This document shows positions 1 through 6,177 of a DNA stretch of 6,210 nucleotides, one piece after another (positions within the stretch are counted from its first letter, which is position 1; each line of letters begins with the position of its first letter). This DNA comes from CAYUJH01 sp964394585 (GTDB lineage Bacteria; Bacteroidota; Bacteroidia; Cytophagales; Flammeovirgaceae), in assembly GCA_964394585.1 (NCBI GenBank), contig CAYMYI010000179.1, positions 1 through 6,210 on the forward strand. The letters run 5' to 3'. The position numbers and the translations under genes are program-made. The notes under the pieces are model-generated. The model worked only from the letters and a program-made list of their open reading frames with translations, made no database searches and had not been told where the DNA came from.

Positions 1-791
1 TAGCGCTGCCCTCTGCCAAACGGTGCTACCCGCGAAACGCCGTTTTCGTAACGATACAAACCATCATTTTCTACAGTATAAAAAAGCGCTGTGCCCACCG
101 TAGCGAGATGGCGCACACCGGTGCCTGTTACTACATGCCTCCAGTTACGGAAATCGAGCCGATTGACCGAGGGAGCTAAAGAAGCCGCCCATAGCCCCTG
201 GGCTGTTGCCAAAAACAAGCTGTCTTGATAGATGGCAAGATCGTACACAGCATTCTCAGAGCCTTCTACACCAATACGCACATACGATTCGGTGAGGCTA
301 GGTTGTTCCAAATTAACCACGCTGACCCCATAGGGCATGGCAAGAAAGGCTTCACCGTCGTACACCGTGATGTTTTGAATGGTTTTTTGGGGGAATGCCA
401 AAGCATTGGCAATCGTGCGAATATTGACAATTTGTGCATCGGTTACCAAGTCGATATTGCCATCTTGATACCCCACCACTAGCATATCTTGTCGGGCGTC
501 AAATGCCAAGGCACTGATGTTGAGAGCGCTCAATCCATCTTCTTTGGAAAGGGTTTGAAGGGTATTATCGGCTCGGTCGTAATAAAAAAAACCATTTTGA
601 GAAGCTACGTATAATCGCTCTTTTGCCTCTATCATGGTGCGAGCATTATAATAAGTGAGGTGGGTGCGCCATGTTCCTACAGGAATGTTTTGGGCTGCAA
701 GCGGATGAGTGGCAAATGCAAGGGTTACACCGATGGAAACCATGTAGAGTACCCTTGCGAAAGTAGGCAGTTTGATAGGCAAGCTGGGCAT
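1..791 (-). CDS. porZ: PorZ-like type IX secretion protein, N-terminal part (runs off the left edge)
   Basis: The first 263 codons are open without a stop and continue beyond base 1. The start is fixed by an in-frame TAA at 795-797, just upstream of the ATG at 789-791. Residues 1-33 look like a signal peptide: a basic start, a hydrophobic stretch at about 15-27, and an Ala-Ala cleavage site before QN (34-35). The mature N-terminus has the PorZ pattern: GTWRTHLTYYNA (39-50), then beta-propeller blades with short repeats such as LYVASQNGFFYYD (60-72), LSKEDGLS (81-88), VGYQDGNIDLV (106-116) and LFLATAQGLWAAS (192-204). In known family members PorZ sits on the cell surface in the attachment complex that links cargo to A-LPS; it has two propellers and a C-terminal sorting domain. 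Only the first propeller is visible here. The family call rests on remembered sequence pattern; a different two-component-regulator-type propeller protein is the main alternative. Confidence 0.75.
   Translation of the reverse strand, partial: MPSLPIKLPTFARVLYMVSIGVTLAFATHPLAAQNIPVGTWRTHLTYYNARTMIEAKERLYVASQNGFFYYDRADNTLQTLSKEDGLSALNISALAFDARQDMLVVGYQDGNIDLVTDAQIVNIRTIANALAFPQKTIQNITVYDGEAFLAMPYGVSVVNLEQPSLTESYVRIGVEGSENAVYDLAIYQDSLFLATAQGLWAASLAPSVNRLDFRNWRHVVTGTGVRHLATVGTALFYTVENDGLYRYENGVSRVAPFGRGQR
41..57 (+). repeat. 17-base exact repeat, copy 1
   Basis: The 17 bases CGTTTTCGTAACGATAC occur here and again at 3443-3459, in the same orientation. Here they lie antisense inside porZ. The copies differ immediately on both sides. 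The inner TCGTAACGA is a small palindrome. Confidence 0.6.
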
Positions 792-835
792 ATTTTAGTA
801 TTTTCGTGCTTTTTATTGCTAAAATAGGATTTATA

Positions 836-1213
836 ATGGCATTTGAACTCCAAGGAAAAATTGAAGCTATATTTGAGCCACAGCAAGTTACAGAACGCTT
901 CCGAAAGCGCGAGTTTGTGGTAGCATACCAAGATGGTACGTATACCGAGCAAATCAAAATGCAACTTACCCAAGACCGCTGCGATTTGCTCGATGCCTTC
1001 CACGAAGGCGACGAAGTGAAGGTAGCCTTCAGTTTGAAAGGGCGTGCCTATACGCGCGATGGGAAAACAACCTATTTCACCAATATAGATGCTTGGAAAA
1101 TTACGGCACTGAATGGCTCGTCTCCAGCTTCTTCAGCCAGTACCGACCCCGGCCCTAGCTTGGGAGACGACCCTGGGCTTGACCAAGCCGATGCAGATAG
1201 CCTCCCCTTTTAA
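836..1213 (+). CDS. DUF3127 family protein with an SSB-like acidic C-terminal tail
   Basis: This is a 125-residue soluble protein with no signal peptide. Residues 1-92 resemble the DUF3127 domain, a small beta-rich fold probably of OB type: it opens MAFELQGKIEAIF, has GDEVKVAFSLKGR (58-70) and ends with NIDAWKI (83-89). Residues 93-118 are a Gly/Ser/Pro/Asp linker, and the chain ends ADADSLPF (118-125), like the acidic tip by which single-stranded DNA-binding proteins recruit partners. The ATG at 836 is chosen because the DUF3127 pattern begins there and an AGGA (826-829) lies six bases upstream. A GTG at 806 in the same frame would add ten poorly matching residues. The gene lies 39 bp upstream of guaA on the same strand and may share its transcript. 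Biochemical function is unknown; a nucleic-acid role is inference from fold and tail. Confidence 0.85.
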   Translation: MAFELQGKIEAIFEPQQVTERFRKREFVVAYQDGTYTEQIKMQLTQDRCDLLDAFHEGDEVKVAFSLKGRAYTRDGKTTYFTNIDAWKITALNGSSPASSASTDPGPSLGDDPGLDQADADSLPF

Positions 1214-1252
1214 TTTCATTCTTTAGCGCATGCATTTATCTTCTTTAGTTCC

Positions 1253-2782
1253 ATGACAGAAACCATACTCATCCTCGATTTTGGCTCGCAATACACACAA
1301 CTGATTGCCCGACGCGTTCGCGAGCTGAATGTGTACTGTGAAATCCATCCGTATAATCATCTACCCGAAATAAATGCCTCGGTAAAAGGCATTATTCTGT
1401 CCGGAAGTCCGGCATCGGTGCGAGAAACGGAAGCTCCTTTTGTAGATGTAGCCCAATATCGGGGTAAATTGCCCCTGCTGGGGGTCTGCTATGGAGCGCA
1501 GTTGAGTGCCCACCAAGCGGGTGGAACAGTAGAAGCCTCACAAACAAGGGAATATGGGAGGGCGAATCTTACAAACGTACATACCGAAACTGCATTGCTG
1601 AAAGGAATATCCAATGGGAGTCAAGTATGGATGTCGCACGGGGATACCATTAAACAATTGCCAGAATCGTTTCGGATTATTGCCAGCACACAAAATATCG
1701 ACGTGGCGGCATTTCAAGTAGAAGGGGAAGATACGTACGGCTTGCAATTCCATCCGGAAGTAACCCACTCTACTGAGGGCAAACAAATATTGAAAAACTT
1801 TTTAGTAGATATTTGCGGGTGCCTCCAAGATTGGACCCCCGATGCATTTGCAGAATCGACGGTAGCCACTTTACAAGAAACCCTAGGCAACGATAAAGTC
1901 GTAATGGCACTGTCCGGCGGCGTAGACTCGTCTGTTGCAGCCACCCTCATCCACCAGGCTATTGGCAAACAACTGTACTGCATTTTTGTAGATAATGGCT
2001 TATTGCGCAAAAATGAGTTTGAAGAGGTATTGGCGTCGTACCAACACATGGGGCTAAACATTAAAGGGGTCGATGCCAAAGACAAATTCTATCAAGCCTT
2101 AAAAGGGGTAACAGATCCTGAACAAAAGCGCAAGGCAATCGGTAAAACATTTATCGAGGTATTCGACGAAGAAGCGCACCATATCCAAGATGTAAAGTGG
2201 CTGGGGCAAGGAACTATCTACCCCGACGTCATCGAATCAGTATCGGTAAAAGGGCCTTCTGCCACTATAAAATCGCATCATAATGTAGGCGGCCTCCCCG
2301 ACTTTATGAAGTTGAAAGTGATTGAGCCCTTGAATACACTCTTTAAAGATGAAGTACGCCGCGTAGGAAGAGCGCTAGGAATTTCTGAAACCATTTTAGG
2401 GCGTCATCCTTTCCCCGGTCCCGGGCTAGGGATTCGCATTCTCGACGAAGTAACTCCAGAGCGTGTACATATCTTACAAGAGGTAGACCATATATTTATT
2501 GAAGGATTGAAAGCGCACAACCTTTACCACGATGTATGGCAAGCTGGGGCTATCTTGCTACCGGTACATTCAGTAGGGGTGATGGGCGATGAAAGAACCT
2601 ACGAAAATGTAGTTGCCTTGCGGGCTGTTACTAGCCTAGATGGCATGACAGCCGACTGGTGCCATTTGCCCTACGCTTTTCTAGGAGAAATTAGTAACCG
2701 AATCATCAACCGAGTGAAGGGGGTAAACCGAGTGGTGTACGATATCAGCTCCAAACCACCGGCAACCATTGAATGGGAGTAA
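1253..2782 (+). CDS. guaA: GMP synthase (glutamine-hydrolysing)
   Basis: This cytoplasmic enzyme makes GMP from XMP, ATP and glutamine in the last step of guanine nucleotide synthesis. At 509 residues it is full length for the family. The N-terminal class I glutamine amidotransferase (about 4-188) has the nucleophile elbow GVCYGAQ with Cys79, and the His167/Glu169 pair in LQFHPEV. The ATP-pyrophosphatase domain (about 205-390) carries the PP-loop SGGVDSS (221-227) and VDNGLLRK (246-253). The C-terminal dimerisation and XMP-binding domain includes RHPFPGPGLGIR (384-395) and ends with the typical KPPATIEWE. All key residues are present. The start fits the usual N-terminus (ILILDFGSQYTQLIARRVRE), and there is no Shine-Dalgarno sequence. 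No clear promoter is visible in the 39-bp gap behind the DUF3127 gene, so co-transcription is likely. Confidence 0.98.
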   Translation: MTETILILDFGSQYTQLIARRVRELNVYCEIHPYNHLPEINASVKGIILSGSPASVRETEAPFVDVAQYRGKLPLLGVCYGAQLSAHQAGGTVEASQTREYGRANLTNVHTETALLKGISNGSQVWMSHGDTIKQLPESFRIIASTQNIDVAAFQVEGEDTYGLQFHPEVTHSTEGKQILKNFLVDICGCLQDWTPDAFAESTVATLQETLGNDKVVMALSGGVDSSVAATLIHQAIGKQLYCIFVDNGLLRKNEFEEVLASYQHMGLNIKGVDAKDKFYQALKGVTDPEQKRKAIGKTFIEVFDEEAHHIQDVKWLGQGTIYPDVIESVSVKGPSATIKSHHNVGGLPDFMKLKVIEPLNTLFKDEVRRVGRALGISETILGRHPFPGPGLGIRILDEVTPERVHILQEVDHIFIEGLKAHNLYHDVWQAGAILLPVHSVGVMGDERTYENVVALRAVTSLDGMTADWCHLPYAFLGEISNRIINRVKGVNRVVYDISSKPPATIEWE

Positions 2783-2812
2783 ACGCCTTTGCCTAACCGC
2801 TACAAAGTTGTG

Positions 2813-2840
2813 TGTAGTTTAAATTGTGTAAATTTCTACA
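2813..2840 (+). other. AT-rich hairpin downstream of guaA
   Basis: TGTAG (2813-2817) pairs with CTACA (2836-2840), and AAATT (2821-2825) pairs with AATTT (2831-2835), with a three-base TTT bulge and a five-base loop. No T-run follows on either strand, so it is not a standard intrinsic terminator. It could be a 3'-end structure of the guaA transcript, or chance in AT-rich sequence. Confidence 0.3.
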
Positions 2841-2897
2841 AATCAAGGATAATCAAATCGAAAAGAAGCCCCTACATCCTATAAATTCCGGTATAAA

Positions 2898-2925
2898 GAT
2901 GCGTATACTTTTGAAAGAGCGCATC
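2898..2925. repeat. Inverted repeat around the -7 box
   Basis: GATGCG (2898-2903) and CGCATC (2920-2925) are perfect inverted copies, 16 bases apart, and the predicted -7 box lies between them. The arrangement would suit an operator, but six-base arms can arise by chance, and no regulator gene is next to it. Confidence 0.3.
2906..2913 (+). promoter_or_regulatory. Bacteroidota-type -7 promoter box upstream of the TPR/binding-protein gene
   Basis: TACTTTTG matches the TAnnTTTG consensus used by the primary sigma factor of Bacteroidota. Transcription would start near 2918-2922, giving a leader of about 40 bases before the ATG at 2963. I see no convincing -33 TTTG at the usual distance upstream, so this is a half-supported promoter. 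The box lies inside a six-base inverted repeat (2898-2925). Confidence 0.5.
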
Positions 2926-2962
2926 GTTTGAGTAGTATATCATCATAGAACCTGAGCACACC

Positions 2963-4747
2963 ATGATACTTCTGCGTATATCCTTCGTTATTCTTTGTTG
3001 TATGGCAGGCGCTAACTCCCTGGTGTGGGGGCAGGCGAAAACGCAAGACCTGATTGCCAAGTATGAGTATGGCAAACAACTGATGGCAGCCGAAAAATAC
3101 GAGCTTGCCGCAGAGGTGTTCGCTACGATTGCCCAGCAAGAAACCACGAACAGCATCCCCCAATATGCCCGCTACTTGCAAGCCAACTGCTTGTACCGCA
3201 ATGGCAATATATTGCAATCGCGCTTAACCCTGAAAAAGCTGATGGCTACCGCGAGCGATTGGGAGCAAATCGACGAGGCACGCTACTTATTAGGCATTAC
3301 CTATTTTGAAGATATGCTTCCCGATAGTGCTCTTCACGTATTAAATCAAGTGCGCAGTAGCTCAATGGCTTCCGAAATAAATACGTTGAAAATCGAAAAA
3401 CTCAATTCATACAGTGCCGATCAGTTGCAGTTTATATACCTGCGTTTTCGTAACGATACTACGGTTGGTAAACTATTGTACCAAAAAATGGAGCGTCTGC
3501 CCATCTACGAGCGCGATACCGAACTATTTGCAGAACTCTGGGAGAGGTTTTCTGCAGATAGTACCGCCATGGATGCCCAAGAGTATATTTCAATATATAA
3601 AGATGTGTACAATGTTGCCGTGATGTTGCCCTTCAACCTGGCAGAAACTAACTCGCGTCAAGTGGTTAGAGAAAACCAGCTCGTTTATGATTTGTACCAA
3701 GGGATTCAAGTAGGGAAGGAAATTCTTGCCGATGAAGGCATTATACTCAAACTTCATCTTTTCGATACGCGGCGCGATTCGGCTCAAACGGCTCAAATTC
3801 TTTCCGATTCTTCTATGTTACTAATGGATTTAATTATCGGGCCTCTATATTCCAACACGCTCCCTTTGGTAGCTGAATATAGCCAAACCTATCAAGTACC
3901 GATGGTGAACCCTATTTCTTCTAATTCAGTCATTATTGCTGATAACCCCAACGCTTTTTTGCTCTACCCTACCGAAGAAACGAAAGGGGAAAAAATGGCA
4001 GCATTCACGATGGAATACTTTCCCAACTCTCATGCGTACATTATCTATGGTAATTCGGAACAAGAACTTAAAATGGCAGAAAATTACCAAAAATATTTAG
4101 TCGACCGAGGAGCCACCATTCGTCTATTTGAACCATTTGATTATTCTAAAAAGGGATATAGTAAGCTAATTAAAGATCTTGAAAGTTTGAGCAATGTAAC
4201 CCCGGAAGACGAAGTAATGCGAGAGTATAACCTCAAGCCCGGAGAACGCACACCCTCACATATTTTTGCGGCTTTAAATGACCCTGTAAGTGCCGTATCG
4301 TTGGTGAGTGCCTTGCAAACGCTTAAAGCAGGGCATGTAAATATCGTAGCACCTTCGCCTTGGCTAGAGTTTAGCCAGCTTACCTATCAACAGCTTGAAA
4401 ATTCCAATGTATTTTTGTTCTATCCGAATCCCATTCGTACCGATACCACCCATGTGCAAGCCATAAAAGAGCGCTATATGGCAAAAATGAATATTCCACC
4501 CTTTCAGTACGCCCTAAGTGGTCTCGAAACAATTTATACCTTCGGTAAGTATATGCACCAATACGGCACAGGGTTTCGCAATGCGATACACCAAGATAGC
4601 CTCCATCAAGGTATTTTATACGATGGAATCCATTATCGAGGTGGCAACGATAACCAGCATGTACCCGTATTTCGTTTCGAGAAAGGAAAGTTTAAGCAAG
4701 TGTATCCGGCACTTCGTAAACAGGAAGAAGACGAAACCAAAGAATAA
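2963..4747 (+). CDS. Exported TPR plus periplasmic-binding-protein-fold protein (LpoA-like architecture)
   Basis: This 594-residue protein opens with a signal peptide (MILLR, then a hydrophobic run to about residue 21) and a likely signal peptidase I site VWG/QAK after residue 23. Residues about 27-135 form paired helices like TPRs: ALxxxEKYELAAEVFATIA-type repeats at 34-58, a second unit at 68-95 and a third at 104-130. From about 216 (YNVAVMLPFN) to about 585 it resembles a type 1 periplasmic-binding fold, with YDLYQGIQVGKE (242-253), DLIIGPLYS (289-297), QVPMVNPISSNS (311-322) and HAYIIYGN (357-364). Bacteroidota genomes often label such proteins as amino-acid ABC transporter substrate-binding proteins, but no transporter genes are adjacent. 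TPR followed by this fold is the plan of LpoA, the outer-membrane activator of PBP1A in gammaproteobacteria, so an envelope or peptidoglycan role is possible but is inference. The tail is highly charged (585-594). It has its own likely promoter, and its end lies 10 bp from the convergent DUF3293 gene. Confidence 0.85.
   Translation: MILLRISFVILCCMAGANSLVWGQAKTQDLIAKYEYGKQLMAAEKYELAAEVFATIAQQETTNSIPQYARYLQANCLYRNGNILQSRLTLKKLMATASDWEQIDEARYLLGITYFEDMLPDSALHVLNQVRSSSMASEINTLKIEKLNSYSADQLQFIYLRFRNDTTVGKLLYQKMERLPIYERDTELFAELWERFSADSTAMDAQEYISIYKDVYNVAVMLPFNLAETNSRQVVRENQLVYDLYQGIQVGKEILADEGIILKLHLFDTRRDSAQTAQILSDSSMLLMDLIIGPLYSNTLPLVAEYSQTYQVPMVNPISSNSVIIADNPNAFLLYPTEETKGEKMAAFTMEYFPNSHAYIIYGNSEQELKMAENYQKYLVDRGATIRLFEPFDYSKKGYSKLIKDLESLSNVTPEDEVMREYNLKPGERTPSHIFAALNDPVSAVSLVSALQTLKAGHVNIVAPSPWLEFSQLTYQQLENSNVFLFYPNPIRTDTTHVQAIKERYMAKMNIPPFQYALSGLETIYTFGKYMHQYGTGFRNAIHQDSLHQGILYDGIHYRGGNDNQHVPVFRFEKGKFKQVYPALRKQEEDETKE
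3443..3459 (+). repeat. 17-base exact repeat, copy 2
   Basis: This is the second copy of the 17-base sequence at 41-57. Here it lies in the sense strand of the TPR/binding-protein gene and encodes part of RFRNDT (residues 161-166), so shared coding sense with porZ, which is read on the other strand, does not explain the match. Confidence 0.6.
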
Positions 4748-4770
4748 AAACCATCATCTAGTGAGATGAT
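4746..4770 (-). terminator. Weak intrinsic terminator at the end of the DUF3293 gene
   Basis: Read on the minus strand, ATCATCT and AGATGAT (4764-4770 and 4753-4759) form a perfect seven-base stem with a four-base loop, followed after GG by TTTTT (4750-4746). The TAG stop codon (4760-4758) is partly inside the structure. The stem has only two G/C pairs, so it may be inefficient. On the plus strand no T-run follows, so it is unlikely to stop transcription from the convergent gene. Confidence 0.45.
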
Positions 4771-5186
4771 ACCAAGGCGACTGCTTGAGCCTCTCTGCCC
4801 CACAAAAAGGCATTTTGTTGGAACCTTTGGGCAAGTAACAGAGCTTCTTTCGAGGAAATACCAATAATTAACGCACTTTTTTCGGGACGCCATATTCCTT
4901 TGGGGTCTTTTCCCTCTCCGAGGTAGTAAGGAAAAGCGTTTATCTTTTGTAGAAACGCTTGCCACCGAAGGGCATTTTCAGCTTCAGAAAGTACGGTAGA
5001 GTAGGGGTTATAAGGGGTAATAAAAGCCCATGTAGATTGTCGGTGAGTCTGTAGCAACTTCTTTAAGGTAGTTGGGGGCTGAAAATCTACACGCAAGATA
5101 AAGTAAGGCTGATATACCTCGTAAATCGCTTTTCTATAAGCGTTGAGTAGCTCCGGCGAAAACATACTAGTGGTTGAAATTAACAT
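4758..5186 (-). CDS. DUF3293 family protein
   Basis: This is a 142-residue soluble protein of unknown function. It shows the DUF3293 hallmarks in order: AYRKAIYEVY near the start (16-25), AFITPYNPYS (54-63), an acidic-EN helix SEAENALRW (67-75), the loop EGKDPKGIWRPEKSALIIG (91-109) and the C-terminal AQRFQQNAFLWG (119-130). No catalytic site is known to me for this family. The ATG at 5186 lies one base past the T-run of the tsf terminator. A second in-frame Met at residue 8 (5165) is an alternative that removes only MLISTTS, outside the conserved part. Neither start has a Shine-Dalgarno sequence or a clear -7 box. It lies 65 bp downstream of tsf on the same strand, but the terminator suggests separate or read-through expression. 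Confidence 0.8.
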   Translation of the reverse strand: MLISTTSMFSPELLNAYRKAIYEVYQPYFILRVDFQPPTTLKKLLQTHRQSTWAFITPYNPYSTVLSEAENALRWQAFLQKINAFPYYLGEGKDPKGIWRPEKSALIIGISSKEALLLAQRFQQNAFLWGREAQAVALVSSH

Positions 5187-5187
5187 G

Positions 5188-5218
5188 AAAAAAGGTGTCG
5201 CTCTTATGATGCGACACC
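5188..5218 (-). terminator. Intrinsic terminator of tsf
   Basis: On the minus strand, GGTGTCGC (5218-5211) and GCGACACC (5201-5194) form a perfect eight-base GC-rich stem with a nine-base loop, followed directly by six Ts (5193-5188). It begins 33 bases past the tsf stop codon. This is a textbook intrinsic terminator, and the six As upstream of it on the plus strand do not alter its direction. Confidence 0.9.
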
Positions 5219-5251
5219 CTTCTTACGATACCATGAAAACAAAGCAGGTAA

Positions 5252-6085
5252 CTAGCGGCCAATCGCAATACGGTTGAATGCACTTACCGTCAAGCCTTTG
5301 CTAACACTATCAAGGTACTGTTTCACAGTCATTTTATTGTCTTTCACAAACGCTTGGTTCAATAGTGTATTTTCTTGGTAAAACTTCTTCACAAACCCTT
5401 CGGCAATGCGCTCCAAGATTTGCTCTGGCTTTCCTTCCTCTCTTGCTTTCTCGATACCGATTTGCTTTTCGCGTTCCACCATCTCGTCAGAAACGCCGTT
5501 TTCGTCTACTGCAACAGGCTTCATGGCAGCAATCTGCATGGCAATATCTTTTCCGGCTTCGGTTACATCCGCGCCACTTACGTTTTCAAGCGTTACCAAT
5601 ACACCAATTTTCCCATCACCGTGGAGGTAAGGTACCACTTTTTCACCTTTTGTGTGCGAATACCCGTCAATTTCAATCTTTTCCCCAATTTTGCCAATTT
5701 GCTCGGTAATTGCTTCTTTCACGGTAAGATCGCCCAATTTTAATGCGTGCAATGCCTCTACGTCGGCAGGTTTTTCAGCAAAAGCCAACTCGGCGATTTG
5801 CTCGCCTAACTTCACAAAATCTTCATTTTTTGCGACAAAGTCGGTTTCGCATTTAAGAGCGAAGCCAATACCTTCTTGGGCATCGTCTGAGATTTTTACG
5901 AAAACTTTCCCTTCGCCCGCTTCGCGGTCTTCGCGTTTTGCTGCTACTTTTTGTCCTTTTTTGCGAAGGATGTCAATGGCTGCTTCAATATCGCCATTCG
6001 CTTCAGTGAGTGCTTTCTTGCAATCCATCATGCCGGCACCCGTAATTTGTCTCAGTTCATTGACTTGTTTTGCTGTAATAGCCAT
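5252..6085 (-). CDS. tsf: Translation elongation factor Ts
   Basis: EF-Ts is the cytoplasmic nucleotide-exchange factor that releases GDP from EF-Tu. The 277-residue chain is of normal length and complete. The N-terminal UBA-like domain is clear: VNELRQITGAGMMDCKKAL (8-26), followed by the helix ending ILRKKG (39-44). The TDFVAKNEDF motif (81-90), whose Asp and Phe insert near the EF-Tu magnesium site, is intact. IAMQIAAMKP (181-190) marks the second core repeat, and the C-terminal module (about 225-265) is present. The start agrees with the conserved MAxTAxxV N-terminus; no Shine-Dalgarno sequence is seen. The gene has its own likely promoter and terminator. The usual upstream partner, rpsB, is not within the 125 bases available before tsf. 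Confidence 0.98.
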   Translation of the reverse strand: MAITAKQVNELRQITGAGMMDCKKALTEANGDIEAAIDILRKKGQKVAAKREDREAGEGKVFVKISDDAQEGIGFALKCETDFVAKNEDFVKLGEQIAELAFAEKPADVEALHALKLGDLTVKEAITEQIGKIGEKIEIDGYSHTKGEKVVPYLHGDGKIGVLVTLENVSGADVTEAGKDIAMQIAAMKPVAVDENGVSDEMVEREKQIGIEKAREEGKPEQILERIAEGFVKKFYQENTLLNQAFVKDNKMTVKQYLDSVSKGLTVSAFNRIAIGR

Positions 6086-6111
6086 TACTGTCAGATTTAA
6101 AATATGATGAT

Positions 6112-6160
6112 AAATAAAAAGATTATTTCAGTGGAGAAGTAGAGAAATCGTCTCTATTTC
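6112..6160 (-). promoter_or_regulatory. Structured leader of tsf (two hairpins)
   Basis: In the minus-strand transcript, bases 6160-6151 pair with 6145-6136 (nine pairs, one A-C mismatch, loop CGATT). A second, AU-only stem follows: AAATAA (6128-6123) with TTATTT (6117-6112). Both lie between the predicted transcription start and the tsf ATG. Autoregulatory leaders exist upstream of rpsB-tsf in other bacteria, but I cannot match this one to a known family; the second hairpin is weak enough to be chance. Confidence 0.35.
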
Positions 6161-6169
6161 TTTAGACTG

Positions 6170-6177
6170 CAAAGGTA
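6170..6177 (-). promoter_or_regulatory. Bacteroidota-type -7 promoter box of tsf
   Basis: Read on the minus strand, the bases are TACCTTTG followed by CA, an exact TAnnTTTG match and a common form of the Bacteroidota -7 element. Transcription would start about 5-7 bases further on, near 6164, giving a leader of roughly 80 bases. A clear -33 TTTG is not seen at the expected distance, though bases up to the window edge were checked. Confidence 0.6.

Noticed and set aside
806..835. GTG at 806 as the start of the DUF3127 gene
   Set aside because: The added ten residues are hydrophobic and do not fit the domain; the ATG at 836 has an AGGA upstream and matches the usual N-terminus.
646..957. Minus-strand open frame of 103 codons across the porZ/DUF3127 boundary
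   Set aside because: It overlaps both real genes in a different frame and looks like random composition, with many Cys, Ser and His.
1714..2085. Minus-strand open frame of 123 codons inside guaA
   Set aside because: It is wholly antisense to the intact amidotransferase and ATPase domains of guaA, with no family resemblance.
2996..3001. Lipoprotein signal at Cys12/Cys13 of the TPR/binding-protein gene
   Set aside because: The residues before the Cys (VIL) lack the small residue a lipobox needs, and the leader would be too short; a signal peptidase I site after residue 23 fits better.
34..5505. 16-base direct repeat GAAACGCCGTTTTCGT at 34-49 and 5490-5505
   Set aside because: Both copies encode the same peptide, ENGVS, in frame on the minus strand (porZ and tsf), so shared residues and codon bias explain it.
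5652..6107. Plus-strand open frame of 151 codons opposite tsf
   Set aside because: It is antisense to the well-conserved tsf gene, rich in Ser/Phe/Pro as expected from mirrored codons, and has no recognisable domain.
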